In this document: positions 6,496 through 12,853 of the stretch, one piece after another | How the letters are laid out: each line of letters opens with the position of its first letter | How positions within the stretch are numbered: the stretch's first letter is position 1 | Assembly: GCA_963578625.1 (NCBI GenBank) | Contig: CAUZEO010000111.1 | Location: 1 to 14,288, forward strand | DNA from: CAUZEO01 sp963578625 | GTDB lineage: Bacteria; Verrucomicrobiota; Kiritimatiellia; SLOV01 | DNA: 14,288 bases | Direction of reading: 5' to 3' | The notes under the pieces: model-generated | Told to the model about the DNA's origin: nothing | Seen by the model: the letters and a program-made list of their open reading frames with translations, nothing else | Database searches by the model: none | Program-made: the position numbers and the translations under genes

Positions 6496-7434
6496 ATGAA
6501 GTATCGACGAGTGGGAGGGACCGGACTGGTGGTGTCCGAAATTTGCGTTGGAGGCTGGATTCACGTTGGCGGGGATATTCCGGACGAAGATTCCGAAAAA
6601 ATCATCCGAACCGCATTTCGCAAGGGCGTGACATTTTTTGACACCGCCGAGGCGTATGCCGAGGGGCGATCGGAGGAAGTGATGGGGCAGGTGCTACGCG
6701 ATTTACCCCGGGAGGAAATCGTCATCGCAACGAAAGTGTCGGGGGCCGGCGCGAACCTGACGACAACGCAGGGGCTGTCCCGGAAGCACATCTTATCCGC
6801 CTGCGACGCGAGCCTCCGGCGCCTTGGGGTCGATTACATCGATCTATACCAGGCTCACTGGCCGGATCCGCATGTGCCACTCAAGGAAACGATGTGCGCA
6901 TTGAACGATCTCGTTCGCGCGGGAAAGGTGCGACACATCGGGTGCTCCAATTTTTCGGCGGAACTGATTTACGAGGCGCTTGAAATCAGCGCCCGGGAAG
7001 GCTGGGCACGATTCGATTGCGTACAACCGCACTACAACCTGCTGTCCCGTGAAATCGAGAATGATCTCATGCCGCTCTGCCGGCTGGCGGGCATCGGCAT
7101 CATTCCATATAGCCCGTTGGCGGGCGGTATTCTCACCGGCAAATACAAGGCGGGGGGGAAGGCGGCGCCCAACACCCGCGCCTATAAAAACCCCGGGTTC
7201 CAAAAACGCCTGACCAAGGAGACTTTCGATAAAGTTGCAAAGCTGCGCCGGCTGGCCGTGGCGAGAAAGAAGACGGTTGGACAGCTTTCACTGGCATGGT
7301 TGCTGAGCCATCCAGAACTCACCGCCCCGATCGTGGGACCCCGCAATGCCCAACAGCTAAAGGAAAATGTCGGCGGCAGCGGCTGGCGGTTGAAGGAGAA
7401 GGAACTCCAGAAAATCGAGCGAATTGTGCGGTAG
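6496..7434 (+). CDS. Aldo/keto reductase (second, distinct subgroup)
   Basis: A 312-residue TIM-barrel reductase. I chose the ATG at 6496 because MKYRRVGGTGLVVSEICVGG is the standard family start and a GAGAGA purine run lies just before it. The frame also opens at a GTG 11 codons earlier. The catalytic set is complete: D49 in FFDTAEAYAEG, Y54, K80 in ATK and H121 in YQAHWPDP. IGCSNFSAE and VQPHYNLLSREIE form the substrate-facing loops. PIVGPRNAQQLKENV is the cofactor-phosphate segment near the C-terminus. The pattern resembles the voltage-gated potassium channel beta / YghZ-like aldo/keto reductases more than the gene at 386-1375. It follows the TauE/SafE gene by 60 bp on the same strand and ends 45 bp from the convergent desaturase. 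Substrate unknown. Confidence 0.92.
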   Translation: MKYRRVGGTGLVVSEICVGGWIHVGGDIPDEDSEKIIRTAFRKGVTFFDTAEAYAEGRSEEVMGQVLRDLPREEIVIATKVSGAGANLTTTQGLSRKHILSACDASLRRLGVDYIDLYQAHWPDPHVPLKETMCALNDLVRAGKVRHIGCSNFSAELIYEALEISAREGWARFDCVQPHYNLLSREIENDLMPLCRLAGIGIIPYSPLAGGILTGKYKAGGKAAPNTRAYKNPGFQKRLTKETFDKVAKLRRLAVARKKTVGQLSLAWLLSHPELTAPIVGPRNAQQLKENVGGSGWRLKEKELQKIERIVR

Positions 7435-7479
7435 CCCCCGGTTCCGCTATTGAACAGACTCGAATTCCAACGGCGGGAA

Positions 7480-8496
7480 TTATTTCGCATGGCTTGGAAG
7501 CTGCGCGACGAACTGGTAGTCGGGATCTTCCTTCTGCTTTTTCAGGATCATGGCGATTTCCCGCCAGGTTGCGACGAGTCCTTTCGGGCAGGGCTGCAGA
7601 TCGTCTTTGATGCAAGTGTGTAACTTTCCTAGATTGTAGCAGGGAACCGCTGCATACATGTGGTGCTCGGTGTGGTAGTTCATGTGCCAGTAGAGGAAGC
7701 GGACGAATGGATGAAGGATGATGGTCCGGCAACACAGGCGGTAATCCGGGACATTGTCCTGGAGGCCGACGTGCTGGGTGTTGTTGCATAGAAACAGAAG
7801 CCAACCGCCGTAATGAGGGGCCAGCGTAATTACCACCGGGATGATCCAGTACCCAAAGTAGATCGAAACAACCGCGATGGCAGCGTGGCCGGCCAGAAGA
7901 AACCGTGCCCAATTGAAAAGCTGCCGGCGTTTCTTCGGGTCCGACTCCGGGAGCAGGATATTCGGCCATTCCCCTTCGATAATGCCAAATGCAGTTTTGG
8001 TAAGACCTTTCAGCGTGACATAGAGGCTCATCGGGTTCACGAATGCCGTCTTCAGAAAATCCTTTAGAGTAATTGGCGTCGGTAGAACCACCTCCAGATC
8101 GTCCGGCGGATGGAGAGTATATTGATGGTGCTTGGTGTGGCTGGCCAGAAACATGACATGAGAAAACTTCCCGAGAAAACTGAAAATCCGCAGGAATGCG
8201 GAGTTCAGCCACCTGGTTTTGAATACCGTGTTGTGGCACAGCTCGTGAAAACCGTTCAGAAGAAAAGCATAGAATGTCCCGTGCACGAAAAGAATTAACA
8301 GGACGACCGGCCAGGGCCATCGCCCTGCGGCGTAACATGCCGTCCCGCCCGTCAATGCGATCAGGCTCAGGTGGCCCATCGCCTGCAGAAAACCTTTCAA
8401 GTCACTCCGTTGATTCAGGGATCGCAGGGTGCCGGGTTCGATCGGGCTGCGGTACCATTTCTGGGTAACGGTTCGATTGATTTCTTCGATAGCCAT
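7480..8496 (-). CDS. Membrane fatty-acid desaturase / hydroxylase family protein
   Basis: A 338-residue integral membrane di-iron enzyme. The histidine boxes are in order and correctly spaced: HELCH (84-88), HTKHH (120-124), NTQH (H242) and HTEHH (275-279). Hydrophobic segments surround them, for example residues 42-58, 62-82, 198-220 and 222-238. The family introduces double bonds or hydroxyls into acyl chains, or oxygenates carotenoids and other lipids, using O2 and reduced ferredoxin or similar. I take the ATG at 8496 (MAIEEINRTVTQKWYRSPIE). The frame is open for 34 more codons, but that stretch is low-quality and nearly reaches the upstream gene. It lies 61 bp behind the SDR on the same strand, so the two probably share a transcript. 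The exact lipid substrate cannot be deduced. Confidence 0.88.
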   Translation of the reverse strand: MAIEEINRTVTQKWYRSPIEPGTLRSLNQRSDLKGFLQAMGHLSLIALTGGTACYAAGRWPWPVVLLILFVHGTFYAFLLNGFHELCHNTVFKTRWLNSAFLRIFSFLGKFSHVMFLASHTKHHQYTLHPPDDLEVVLPTPITLKDFLKTAFVNPMSLYVTLKGLTKTAFGIIEGEWPNILLPESDPKKRRQLFNWARFLLAGHAAIAVVSIYFGYWIIPVVITLAPHYGGWLLFLCNNTQHVGLQDNVPDYRLCCRTIILHPFVRFLYWHMNYHTEHHMYAAVPCYNLGKLHTCIKDDLQPCPKGLVATWREIAMILKKQKEDPDYQFVAQLPSHAK

Positions 8497-8557
8497 GAGA
8501 CTGCTCAGAGCGGCCAAGGATGCGGCAAATGACGGGGTGAGGTCAAGACGATTACTT

Positions 8558-9289
8558 TCATCCTCGACCCACAAATGGCATCGACACGGGAAGAACAACG
8601 GCTTCCAGTACGTTCATGTCGGGCGGCAGGGATGCCATGGTTACGACCACTCGCGCGAGCTCGTCCGCGGACATGACTCCCTCTTTTTTCGCAATCTCTT
8701 CCTTGCCTTCCCATATCCGGCTCTGGGTATTGCCGGGCTGTACGATGGAAACTGCGATTCCGAATTCGCGCCCGTCCAGCGCCAGCGACCTGGTGAGACC
8801 CTCGAGGCCGAACTTGGTTGATGTGTACGGAGCCGATTGGAATCGCGGCACTTTCGCGGACACGCTTCCAATGTTGATAATCCGTCCGGAGTGTTGCGGT
8901 TTCATGATCTTGAACGCCTCCCGGCTGCACACGAACGGGCCGGTTAAGTTCACATCCACGACCCGCTGCCAGGAATCGAGACTGATTTCATCCGGAGGCC
9001 CGCCCTCCGCGATTCCTGCATTGTTAATGAGGATGTCCAAACGTCCGAACTTTTCCTTAACCTCGCGAAACACATTCGTAACCTCGGCCTCGATCGTAAC
9101 ATCTGCAGCCACCACGTGGGCCGTTCCGCCGTCCCTGGCGATCTCGGCGGCAACCGCACCGAGCCGTTTCCTGTTCCGTGCCGTCAGCACCGTCGTGGCG
9201 CCTTCTTTGGCGAAGGCGATGGCAATACTCTTGCCGATTCCGGAGCTTGCGCCGGTGACGATTGCAATTTTGTCCTGTAGCAGCTTCAT
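8558..9289 (-). CDS. Short-chain dehydrogenase/reductase (classical SDR)
   Basis: The 243-residue product is a textbook classical SDR. TGASSGIG (12-19) forms the dinucleotide loop, AADV (61-64) contacts the adenine, and NNAG (89-92) is intact. The catalytic N114, S142, Y155 and K159 (YTSTK) are all present. PGNTQSR (about 185-191) is the flexible substrate loop. ARNRKR after strand 2 (basic residues near 38-42) suggests NADPH preference. Length is typical, and the ATG at 9289 (MKLLQDKIAIVTGASSGIGK) is right. Family members reduce 3-ketoacyl chains, sugars, steroids and many carbonyls, so no specific substrate is assigned. The pairing with a desaturase downstream makes a lipid role thinkable, but that is inference. 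Upstream, in the probable 5' leader, is a strong hairpin with a U-tract. Confidence 0.93.
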   Translation of the reverse strand: MKLLQDKIAIVTGASSGIGKSIAIAFAKEGATTVLTARNRKRLGAVAAEIARDGGTAHVVAADVTIEAEVTNVFREVKEKFGRLDILINNAGIAEGGPPDEISLDSWQRVVDVNLTGPFVCSREAFKIMKPQHSGRIINIGSVSAKVPRFQSAPYTSTKFGLEGLTRSLALDGREFGIAVSIVQPGNTQSRIWEGKEEIAKKEGVMSADELARVVVTMASLPPDMNVLEAVVLPVSMPFVGRG

Positions 9290-9339
9290 GACATCCTATT
9301 GAACGCGGATTCTGAGATGAGATCCAGCACTCAAACAAG

Positions 9340-9376
9340 AAAAAAGGAGCCGCCCGGACTTTCGTCCGGCGGCTCC
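9340..9376 (-). terminator. Strong GC-rich hairpin with U-tract on the minus strand (terminator or SDR leader attenuator)
   Basis: Arms at 9346-9359 and 9364-9376 (GGAGCCGC...GCGGCTCC type) pair over 13 bp with a single bulged C and a four-base loop. On the minus strand the stem is followed directly by TTTTTTCTTG, the standard intrinsic-terminator layout. It lies 57 bases ahead of the SDR start codon on the strand that codes the SDR. It may stop antisense readthrough from the right, or act as a conditional terminator in the SDR leader. In the plus direction only a weak T-run follows. Confidence 0.75.
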
Positions 9377-9635
9377 TTGAAGTTTTATCTAACGCAGTGT
9401 CAGGCGTCTCTCGAGATCCTCGCATACGGTGCACGCCGAAAACCGACGCAAGGCCGATTTACAAAGCACGCTCCTTACGATCTAGCTGTGCAAGGTGATT
9501 CATTGCAATATGTTGCGTTATTTCCGACTTCTTCGTCCGTAACTCTTGGGCAAAGGCCGTGGCACGAGCGGTTTTGGCTGGAATTCATTGGTCCGCATCT
9601 GGCATCTTGCGCCGTGCAATTGTCGGAAACCAGAA

Positions 9636-9641
9636 AAGGAG
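9636..9641 (+). promoter_or_regulatory. Shine-Dalgarno deciding a GTG start
   Basis: AAAAGGAG ends at 9641, seven bases before the GTG at 9649. This fixes the start of the TIM-barrel gene, since the open frame reaches back about 90 bases further without family character. Confidence 0.75.
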
Positions 9642-9648
9642 CCACCTC

Positions 9649-10638
9649 GTGAAAGACCTTCCCATAGGCATTACCGAAAGCGGCGTTATTCACACCAGCG
9701 ACGACGAACCGTTCGACCTGGATACGAAATTCCGAATGGTTAAGGAGTCGGGCGTCTACGACTATATTGATAAAACCCCGCCCGCCGACCAGGAGGCCGA
9801 GTACATTCGCTGCAGCGAGAAGTATGATCTGCCGATTCGAACCGGCGGTTGGTACTACCAGCTCGGGGAGAACGAGGACCTTCTCCTCGATAATCTTCGG
9901 CTCGGCGCCCGGCTGGGAAGCCGCATGCACAATACGCAGATCACGATGTACCACAAGGACGGCCATCTTATTACGAACGAAGAAGTTGCCGAGACCTACC
10001 TTCGCGCCTACGACGTGGGTGAAGAGGTGGGCTGCGTCTCCACGTTCGAGGTTCACGTAAACATGTGGTCGGAAGATTTCCGCCGGGTTGCGGAAGTTGC
10101 CGGGCTGGTGGAAAAACGCGGCATCCCGTACCGCATGACGATGGATCATTCGCACGTGATCTTCAAAATCGATAATCCGAAGGAACAGGAGGTCCTCGAC
10201 ATCCGACCTTCCGTGGAGTCAGGCGAACTTAAGTTGAGCCCCTATGAAGATGGCAACGTAATCGATGATTGGATCAACGGCGGCTGGGTATGGCATTGCC
10301 ATGCGCGTGCGGCGGTTCCCAACAACCCGAAGAATATCTGGGCCAAGAACCCCGACGGCACAGTGGGGCGCGGGATTCAGTATCCATTCATCCAGCCGAA
10401 ACCCGGCGAGTACCACAGCGACTGGGATGAAAAGAATCTCGAGCCGTGGAAAGAGGCAATCCGGCACCTGATGCGGTACCATCTGGATAACGAGAAAAGT
10501 CCCCTGGGGCAGATTTCCACCGAGTTCATTCCCGGTGTCGACTACGGGATGGGAAACAAGTACTCGATCTTCGAGCACTCCATGGCCTGCGCGAAATGGA
10601 TGCGTCAAACCTGGCAGGACCTGCAAAACGGGACCTGA
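9649..10638 (+). CDS. Sugar phosphate isomerase/epimerase-like TIM-barrel enzyme (xylose isomerase / AP endonuclease 2 superfamily)
   Basis: A 329-residue protein starting at GTG with a strong Shine-Dalgarno. It opens VKDLPIGITESGVIH and has the strand-helix rhythm of a metal-dependent TIM barrel. Candidate metal ligands sit where this superfamily keeps them: E134 and H136 in FEVHVNMW, D166, H167 and H169 in MTMDHSHV, H216 and H218 in WHCHARA, and E292 in STEFIPG. Members isomerise or epimerise ketoses and cyclitols, or dehydrate inosose, so a carbohydrate role fits the neighbours. The WINGGWVWHCHAR and PNNPKNIW stretches look lineage-specific. No signal peptide is seen, so a cytoplasmic site is expected. 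It is convergent with the CBM9-like gene, with 141 bp between the stops. I cannot name the substrate. Annotation as a generic xylose isomerase domain protein is the safe call. Confidence 0.78.
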   Translation: MKDLPIGITESGVIHTSDDEPFDLDTKFRMVKESGVYDYIDKTPPADQEAEYIRCSEKYDLPIRTGGWYYQLGENEDLLLDNLRLGARLGSRMHNTQITMYHKDGHLITNEEVAETYLRAYDVGEEVGCVSTFEVHVNMWSEDFRRVAEVAGLVEKRGIPYRMTMDHSHVIFKIDNPKEQEVLDIRPSVESGELKLSPYEDGNVIDDWINGGWVWHCHARAAVPNNPKNIWAKNPDGTVGRGIQYPFIQPKPGEYHSDWDEKNLEPWKEAIRHLMRYHLDNEKSPLGQISTEFIPGVDYGMGNKYSIFEHSMACAKWMRQTWQDLQNGT

Positions 10639-10741
10639 CTTTCGCCGCCCATCGCGCCGGGTTAACTCCATGATCTGCCGCAACCTCCACGTTCTCGCGA
10701 CGAAAAAGTGTGAGATATGCGGTCTAGGCGGCTACCGCTAC

Positions 10742-10769
10742 AATCGAAAATCTCAAATCCGAAATTCTT
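10742..10769. repeat. Heptamer-period tract AATCNNA x4
   Basis: Four 7-bp units in a row (AATCGAA, AATCTCA, AATCCGA, AATTCTT) lie 11 bases beyond the stop of the CBM9-like gene, in the gap between convergent genes. The last two units match the first block at 333-346 in 13 of 14 positions. CGCTGC follows both blocks, directly in one and after three extra bases in the other. Confidence 0.65.
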
Positions 10770-10779
10770 GTTCGCTGCA

Positions 10780-11445
10780 TCAGTCGAAGATGAGCGGCGC
10801 GAATTTTTCCGGTTTGTGGAAATTAAGCGGTTCGCCAACGGGGGCCCAGCTTCCCCAGTGAGGGTGTGAGGTCCGGTCTGCGCACTTGTAGTAGTTTCCT
10901 TTCCAAACATCCCCGGGTGCGGGGCGCGCGGGCGTCGCGTAGTTTTCGAAAAGGGCGAAGGGAATGCGATACTGAAGAATCCAGGTAATGGGATCCGTGA
11001 TCTCCTCTTCCACCGTGTCGGGAAGCGAGTGAAAGATATCCATCGTGGCGGCGTCTTCGGCGGTCACCTGGGTCCGGGACTGGTCGGCCGGATCCGTGAC
11101 ATAGTAAAGCAGCATGGTTCCGCCGCCGTTAATCTCGAAGTTGAAATAGCCCGGCGCGCCGGCGGGCTGGACGAAGAATTCCGCGCAGCTATCCCTGCAC
11201 ACCGAGCTTTGGTATTCGGTGTTGATAACCTGAACGTACCGGTCCGCCACCCGAAAGCCAACATACAGCGCGTTGTCGTCGTAGAGCGTCCGTGCGTGGA
11301 CTTCCGGTCGATGATCGCTGCCGGCAGGGTGGAACTGCCCAACGGTGAGCTCGTTTGCCTGTTGCCAGGCCGGCGCCTCCCAGTTTCCGTCGAGGGGGGG
11401 GCGTTCGGTTGCTCGTTTAATTTCGTACGATAGTTCTGAACTCAT
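10780..11445 (-). CDS. Carbohydrate-binding family 9-like (CBM9/DOMON-type beta-sandwich) protein
   Basis: A 221-residue protein made of one CBM9-like domain. PPLDGNWEAPAWQQA (16-30) is the family opening, where a bound chain or metal is positioned. Next come LYDDNALYVGFRVADRY (54-70) and the conserved CRDSCAEFFVQP (83-94). GYFNFEINGGGTMLLYY (99-115) and the terminal HWGSW with FHKPEKFAPLIF (196-200, 209-220) complete it. It is typical of free-standing CBM9-like proteins common in Planctomycetes and related groups. No catalytic module is attached and no signal peptide is visible, although most CBM9 domains act outside the cell, so either it is cytoplasmic or export is unusual. AAGGAG stands six or seven bases before the ATG at 11445. 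Upstream is a TATAAT on the same strand. It is divergent from the class V aminotransferase. Function beyond likely glycan or sugar binding is unknown. Confidence 0.85.
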   Translation of the reverse strand: MSSELSYEIKRATERPPLDGNWEAPAWQQANELTVGQFHPAGSDHRPEVHARTLYDDNALYVGFRVADRYVQVINTEYQSSVCRDSCAEFFVQPAGAPGYFNFEINGGGTMLLYYVTDPADQSRTQVTAEDAATMDIFHSLPDTVEEEITDPITWILQYRIPFALFENYATPARPAPGDVWKGNYYKCADRTSHPHWGSWAPVGEPLNFHKPEKFAPLIFD

Positions 11446-11506
11446 TGGGGACTCCTTTTTACCTAGCGAAAAGTACCGAATTCCCCGCCGGAATTGGAAT
11501 CACAAA

Positions 11507-11534
11507 ATTATAGAGGAGAATATCGAATGTCCAA
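11507..11534 (-). promoter_or_regulatory. Candidate sigma-70-type promoter for the CBM9-like gene
   Basis: On the minus strand a perfect TATAAT occupies 11512-11507. TTGGAC, which matches the -35 consensus in its first three bases only, lies 16 bases upstream at 11534-11529. The start codon would be about 55 bases downstream of the likely start site. The -35 candidate overlaps the AATGTCC heptamers. Confidence 0.35.
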
Positions 11535-11546
11535 TGTCCAATTTCG
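11526..11546. repeat. Heptamer tandem repeat AATGTCC x2 plus a third variant unit
   Basis: AATGTCC, AATGTCC and AATTTCG follow each other without spacing, in the divergent gap upstream of the class V aminotransferase. It is the fourth 7-bp-period tract in the window. Confidence 0.65.
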
Positions 11547-11563
11547 AAGGTAGGATACCCCCC

Positions 11564-12841
11564 ATGCCCTTCAATCCCCTCACCCGGCGTGGGTTTCTTG
11601 CGTCCGCCGGCGCCGCATGGTCGGTGCGATACACCGCCGCTGAGCGTTTGTCCGAGTCCAGCGTCGCTTTGCCTGGGTTTCCGGATACCGCGGATCCGGA
11701 TTGGAGTGTTGTCCGGGAGGCATTTTCTCTGCCGGACGACCTCATCTACATGAACAATGGTTCGCTGGGACCGTCGCCGGGATTCGTTAAATGGCGGACA
11801 CTTGGCGCGTGGGATCGGTTGGAGCAAGATCCGGTTCACGAGGGATTCGGCCCGATGTTGGCCGCGGCGGACGAGGTCCGAAGTAAGGCCGCTGCGTTTC
11901 TTGGCTGTTCGGTGGATGAAATAGCGATCACCCGGAATACCACCGAAGGGATGAACATGATTGCCCAGGGGGCCCGCCTCCAACCGGGCGATCGAGTCCT
12001 GACCACCAATCATGAACACGCCGGCGGTTTCCGATGCTGGGAGTATCTCGCCGCCCACCACGGCGTGATCATCGATCAAGTTGAGCTGCCGGCACCCCCC
12101 GATTCGCCCGAACAGATCGTTCGGTTGTTCGAGGAAAAAATGGAACCGAGAACCCGGGTGCTCAGCGTAAGCCACGTGACCTCCATTACGGGGCTTCGGA
12201 TGCCGGTGGAGGCCCTATCCGATCTTGCCCGAGGGAACAATGCTCTTCTGGTAGCGGACGGAGCGCAGGCGCCCGGAGGCATGGGTGTGGACCTTCACCG
12301 GTTACGCTGCGATGCCTATGCGACCAGCGCCCACAAGTGGATGCTTGCCCCCAAAGGCACCGGCCTGCTGTATGTTCGCAAGAAGGTCCAGGATGCCATC
12401 CAACCCATGGCGCTGCAGGATGGTTTTGGCGTCTACACCGGCGCGGTCGGCACGCGGGATCTGCCAAGTATTGCGGGCCTCGGCGCAGCGATCGACTTTC
12501 TGAACTACTTTGGATTCGAGAAATTGACAAAGCGGAACATCAGGCTCCGTTCGCTGCTCTACAAGTCTCTTGAAAGCGTACCCGGGATCCGTGTTGCCAG
12601 CCCGCCGGACGGCGAAATGGCGGCGCCCATGGTGGCGTTCGAGCTTGCAGGCGGACAGTCCGCCGCCGAAGTGGCAGGGAAGCTTCGAGCCGACTACGGT
12701 GTGGAAGTGAAGGTGCTGCCCGGCGACGTAATGAACGGAATTCGAATCAGCACCCACGTGTACAACAATGAGAACGACATTGAAGTACTCATGAAGGGAC
12801 TGAACCACGTCGTCGCCGACCTCCGGGAGACGGGGGGCTGA
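11564..12841 (+). CDS. Class V PLP-dependent aminotransferase (isopenicillin N epimerase / cysteine desulfurase-like) with possible Tat leader
   Basis: A 425-residue fold-type I PLP enzyme. TRNTTEGMN (123-131) binds the phosphate. TNHEHAG (148-154) has the ring-stacking histidine, and D232 and Q235 are in VADGAQAP. K258 in TSAHKWMLAPKGTG is the Schiff-base lysine. NNGSLGP (64-70) is the class V opening. The pattern is nearest to isopenicillin N epimerase-like and cysteine desulfurase-like proteins; the reaction is not determinable. The N-terminus MPFNPLTRRGFLASAGAAWS carries a twin-arginine motif. Its hydrophobic stretch is short and soon interrupted by R22, so export is only possible. The ATG at 11564 has AGGA eight bases upstream. 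An alternative in-frame ATG at 11534 would add 10 residues before the RR motif. The MFS gene begins 12 bp after the stop, suggesting one operon. Confidence 0.88.
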   Translation: MPFNPLTRRGFLASAGAAWSVRYTAAERLSESSVALPGFPDTADPDWSVVREAFSLPDDLIYMNNGSLGPSPGFVKWRTLGAWDRLEQDPVHEGFGPMLAAADEVRSKAAAFLGCSVDEIAITRNTTEGMNMIAQGARLQPGDRVLTTNHEHAGGFRCWEYLAAHHGVIIDQVELPAPPDSPEQIVRLFEEKMEPRTRVLSVSHVTSITGLRMPVEALSDLARGNNALLVADGAQAPGGMGVDLHRLRCDAYATSAHKWMLAPKGTGLLYVRKKVQDAIQPMALQDGFGVYTGAVGTRDLPSIAGLGAAIDFLNYFGFEKLTKRNIRLRSLLYKSLESVPGIRVASPPDGEMAAPMVAFELAGGQSAAEVAGKLRADYGVEVKVLPGDVMNGIRISTHVYNNENDIEVLMKGLNHVVADLRETGG

Positions 12842-12853
12842 TACGAGCCTGGG

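Larger units (their letters stand above)
9290..9648. other. 359-bp divergent intergenic region
   Basis: The region separates the leftward SDR from the rightward TIM-barrel gene and must carry promoters for both. It contains the hairpin at 9340-9376 and, at the right end, the Shine-Dalgarno of the downstream gene. I saw no convincing coding frame, tRNA or clear sigma-70 promoter pair in it. Confidence 0.55.

Noticed and set aside
7463..7481. AATTCC/GGAATT hairpin between the convergent aldo/keto reductase and desaturase genes
   Set aside because: The stem is only 6 bp and AT-rich, and no U-tract follows in either direction, so it is too weak to call a terminator.
8497..8598. 34-codon N-terminal extension of the desaturase
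   Set aside because: It overlaps the end of the SDR gene (8558), has no family-like sequence, and MAIEEINRTV at 8496 is a normal start.
9559..9648. Longer N-terminus for the TIM-barrel enzyme
   Set aside because: The stretch lacks family features, whereas an AAGGAG site sits at ideal distance from the GTG at 9649.
333..11546. CRISPR array formed by the short repeats
   Set aside because: The repeat units are 7 bp with no spacers of regular length, and there are no cas genes.
11345..11563. Longer N-terminus for the class V aminotransferase
   Set aside because: It would overlap the CBM9-like gene antisense and run through the heptamer repeats. The twin-arginine start at 11564 (or possibly 11534) is more natural.
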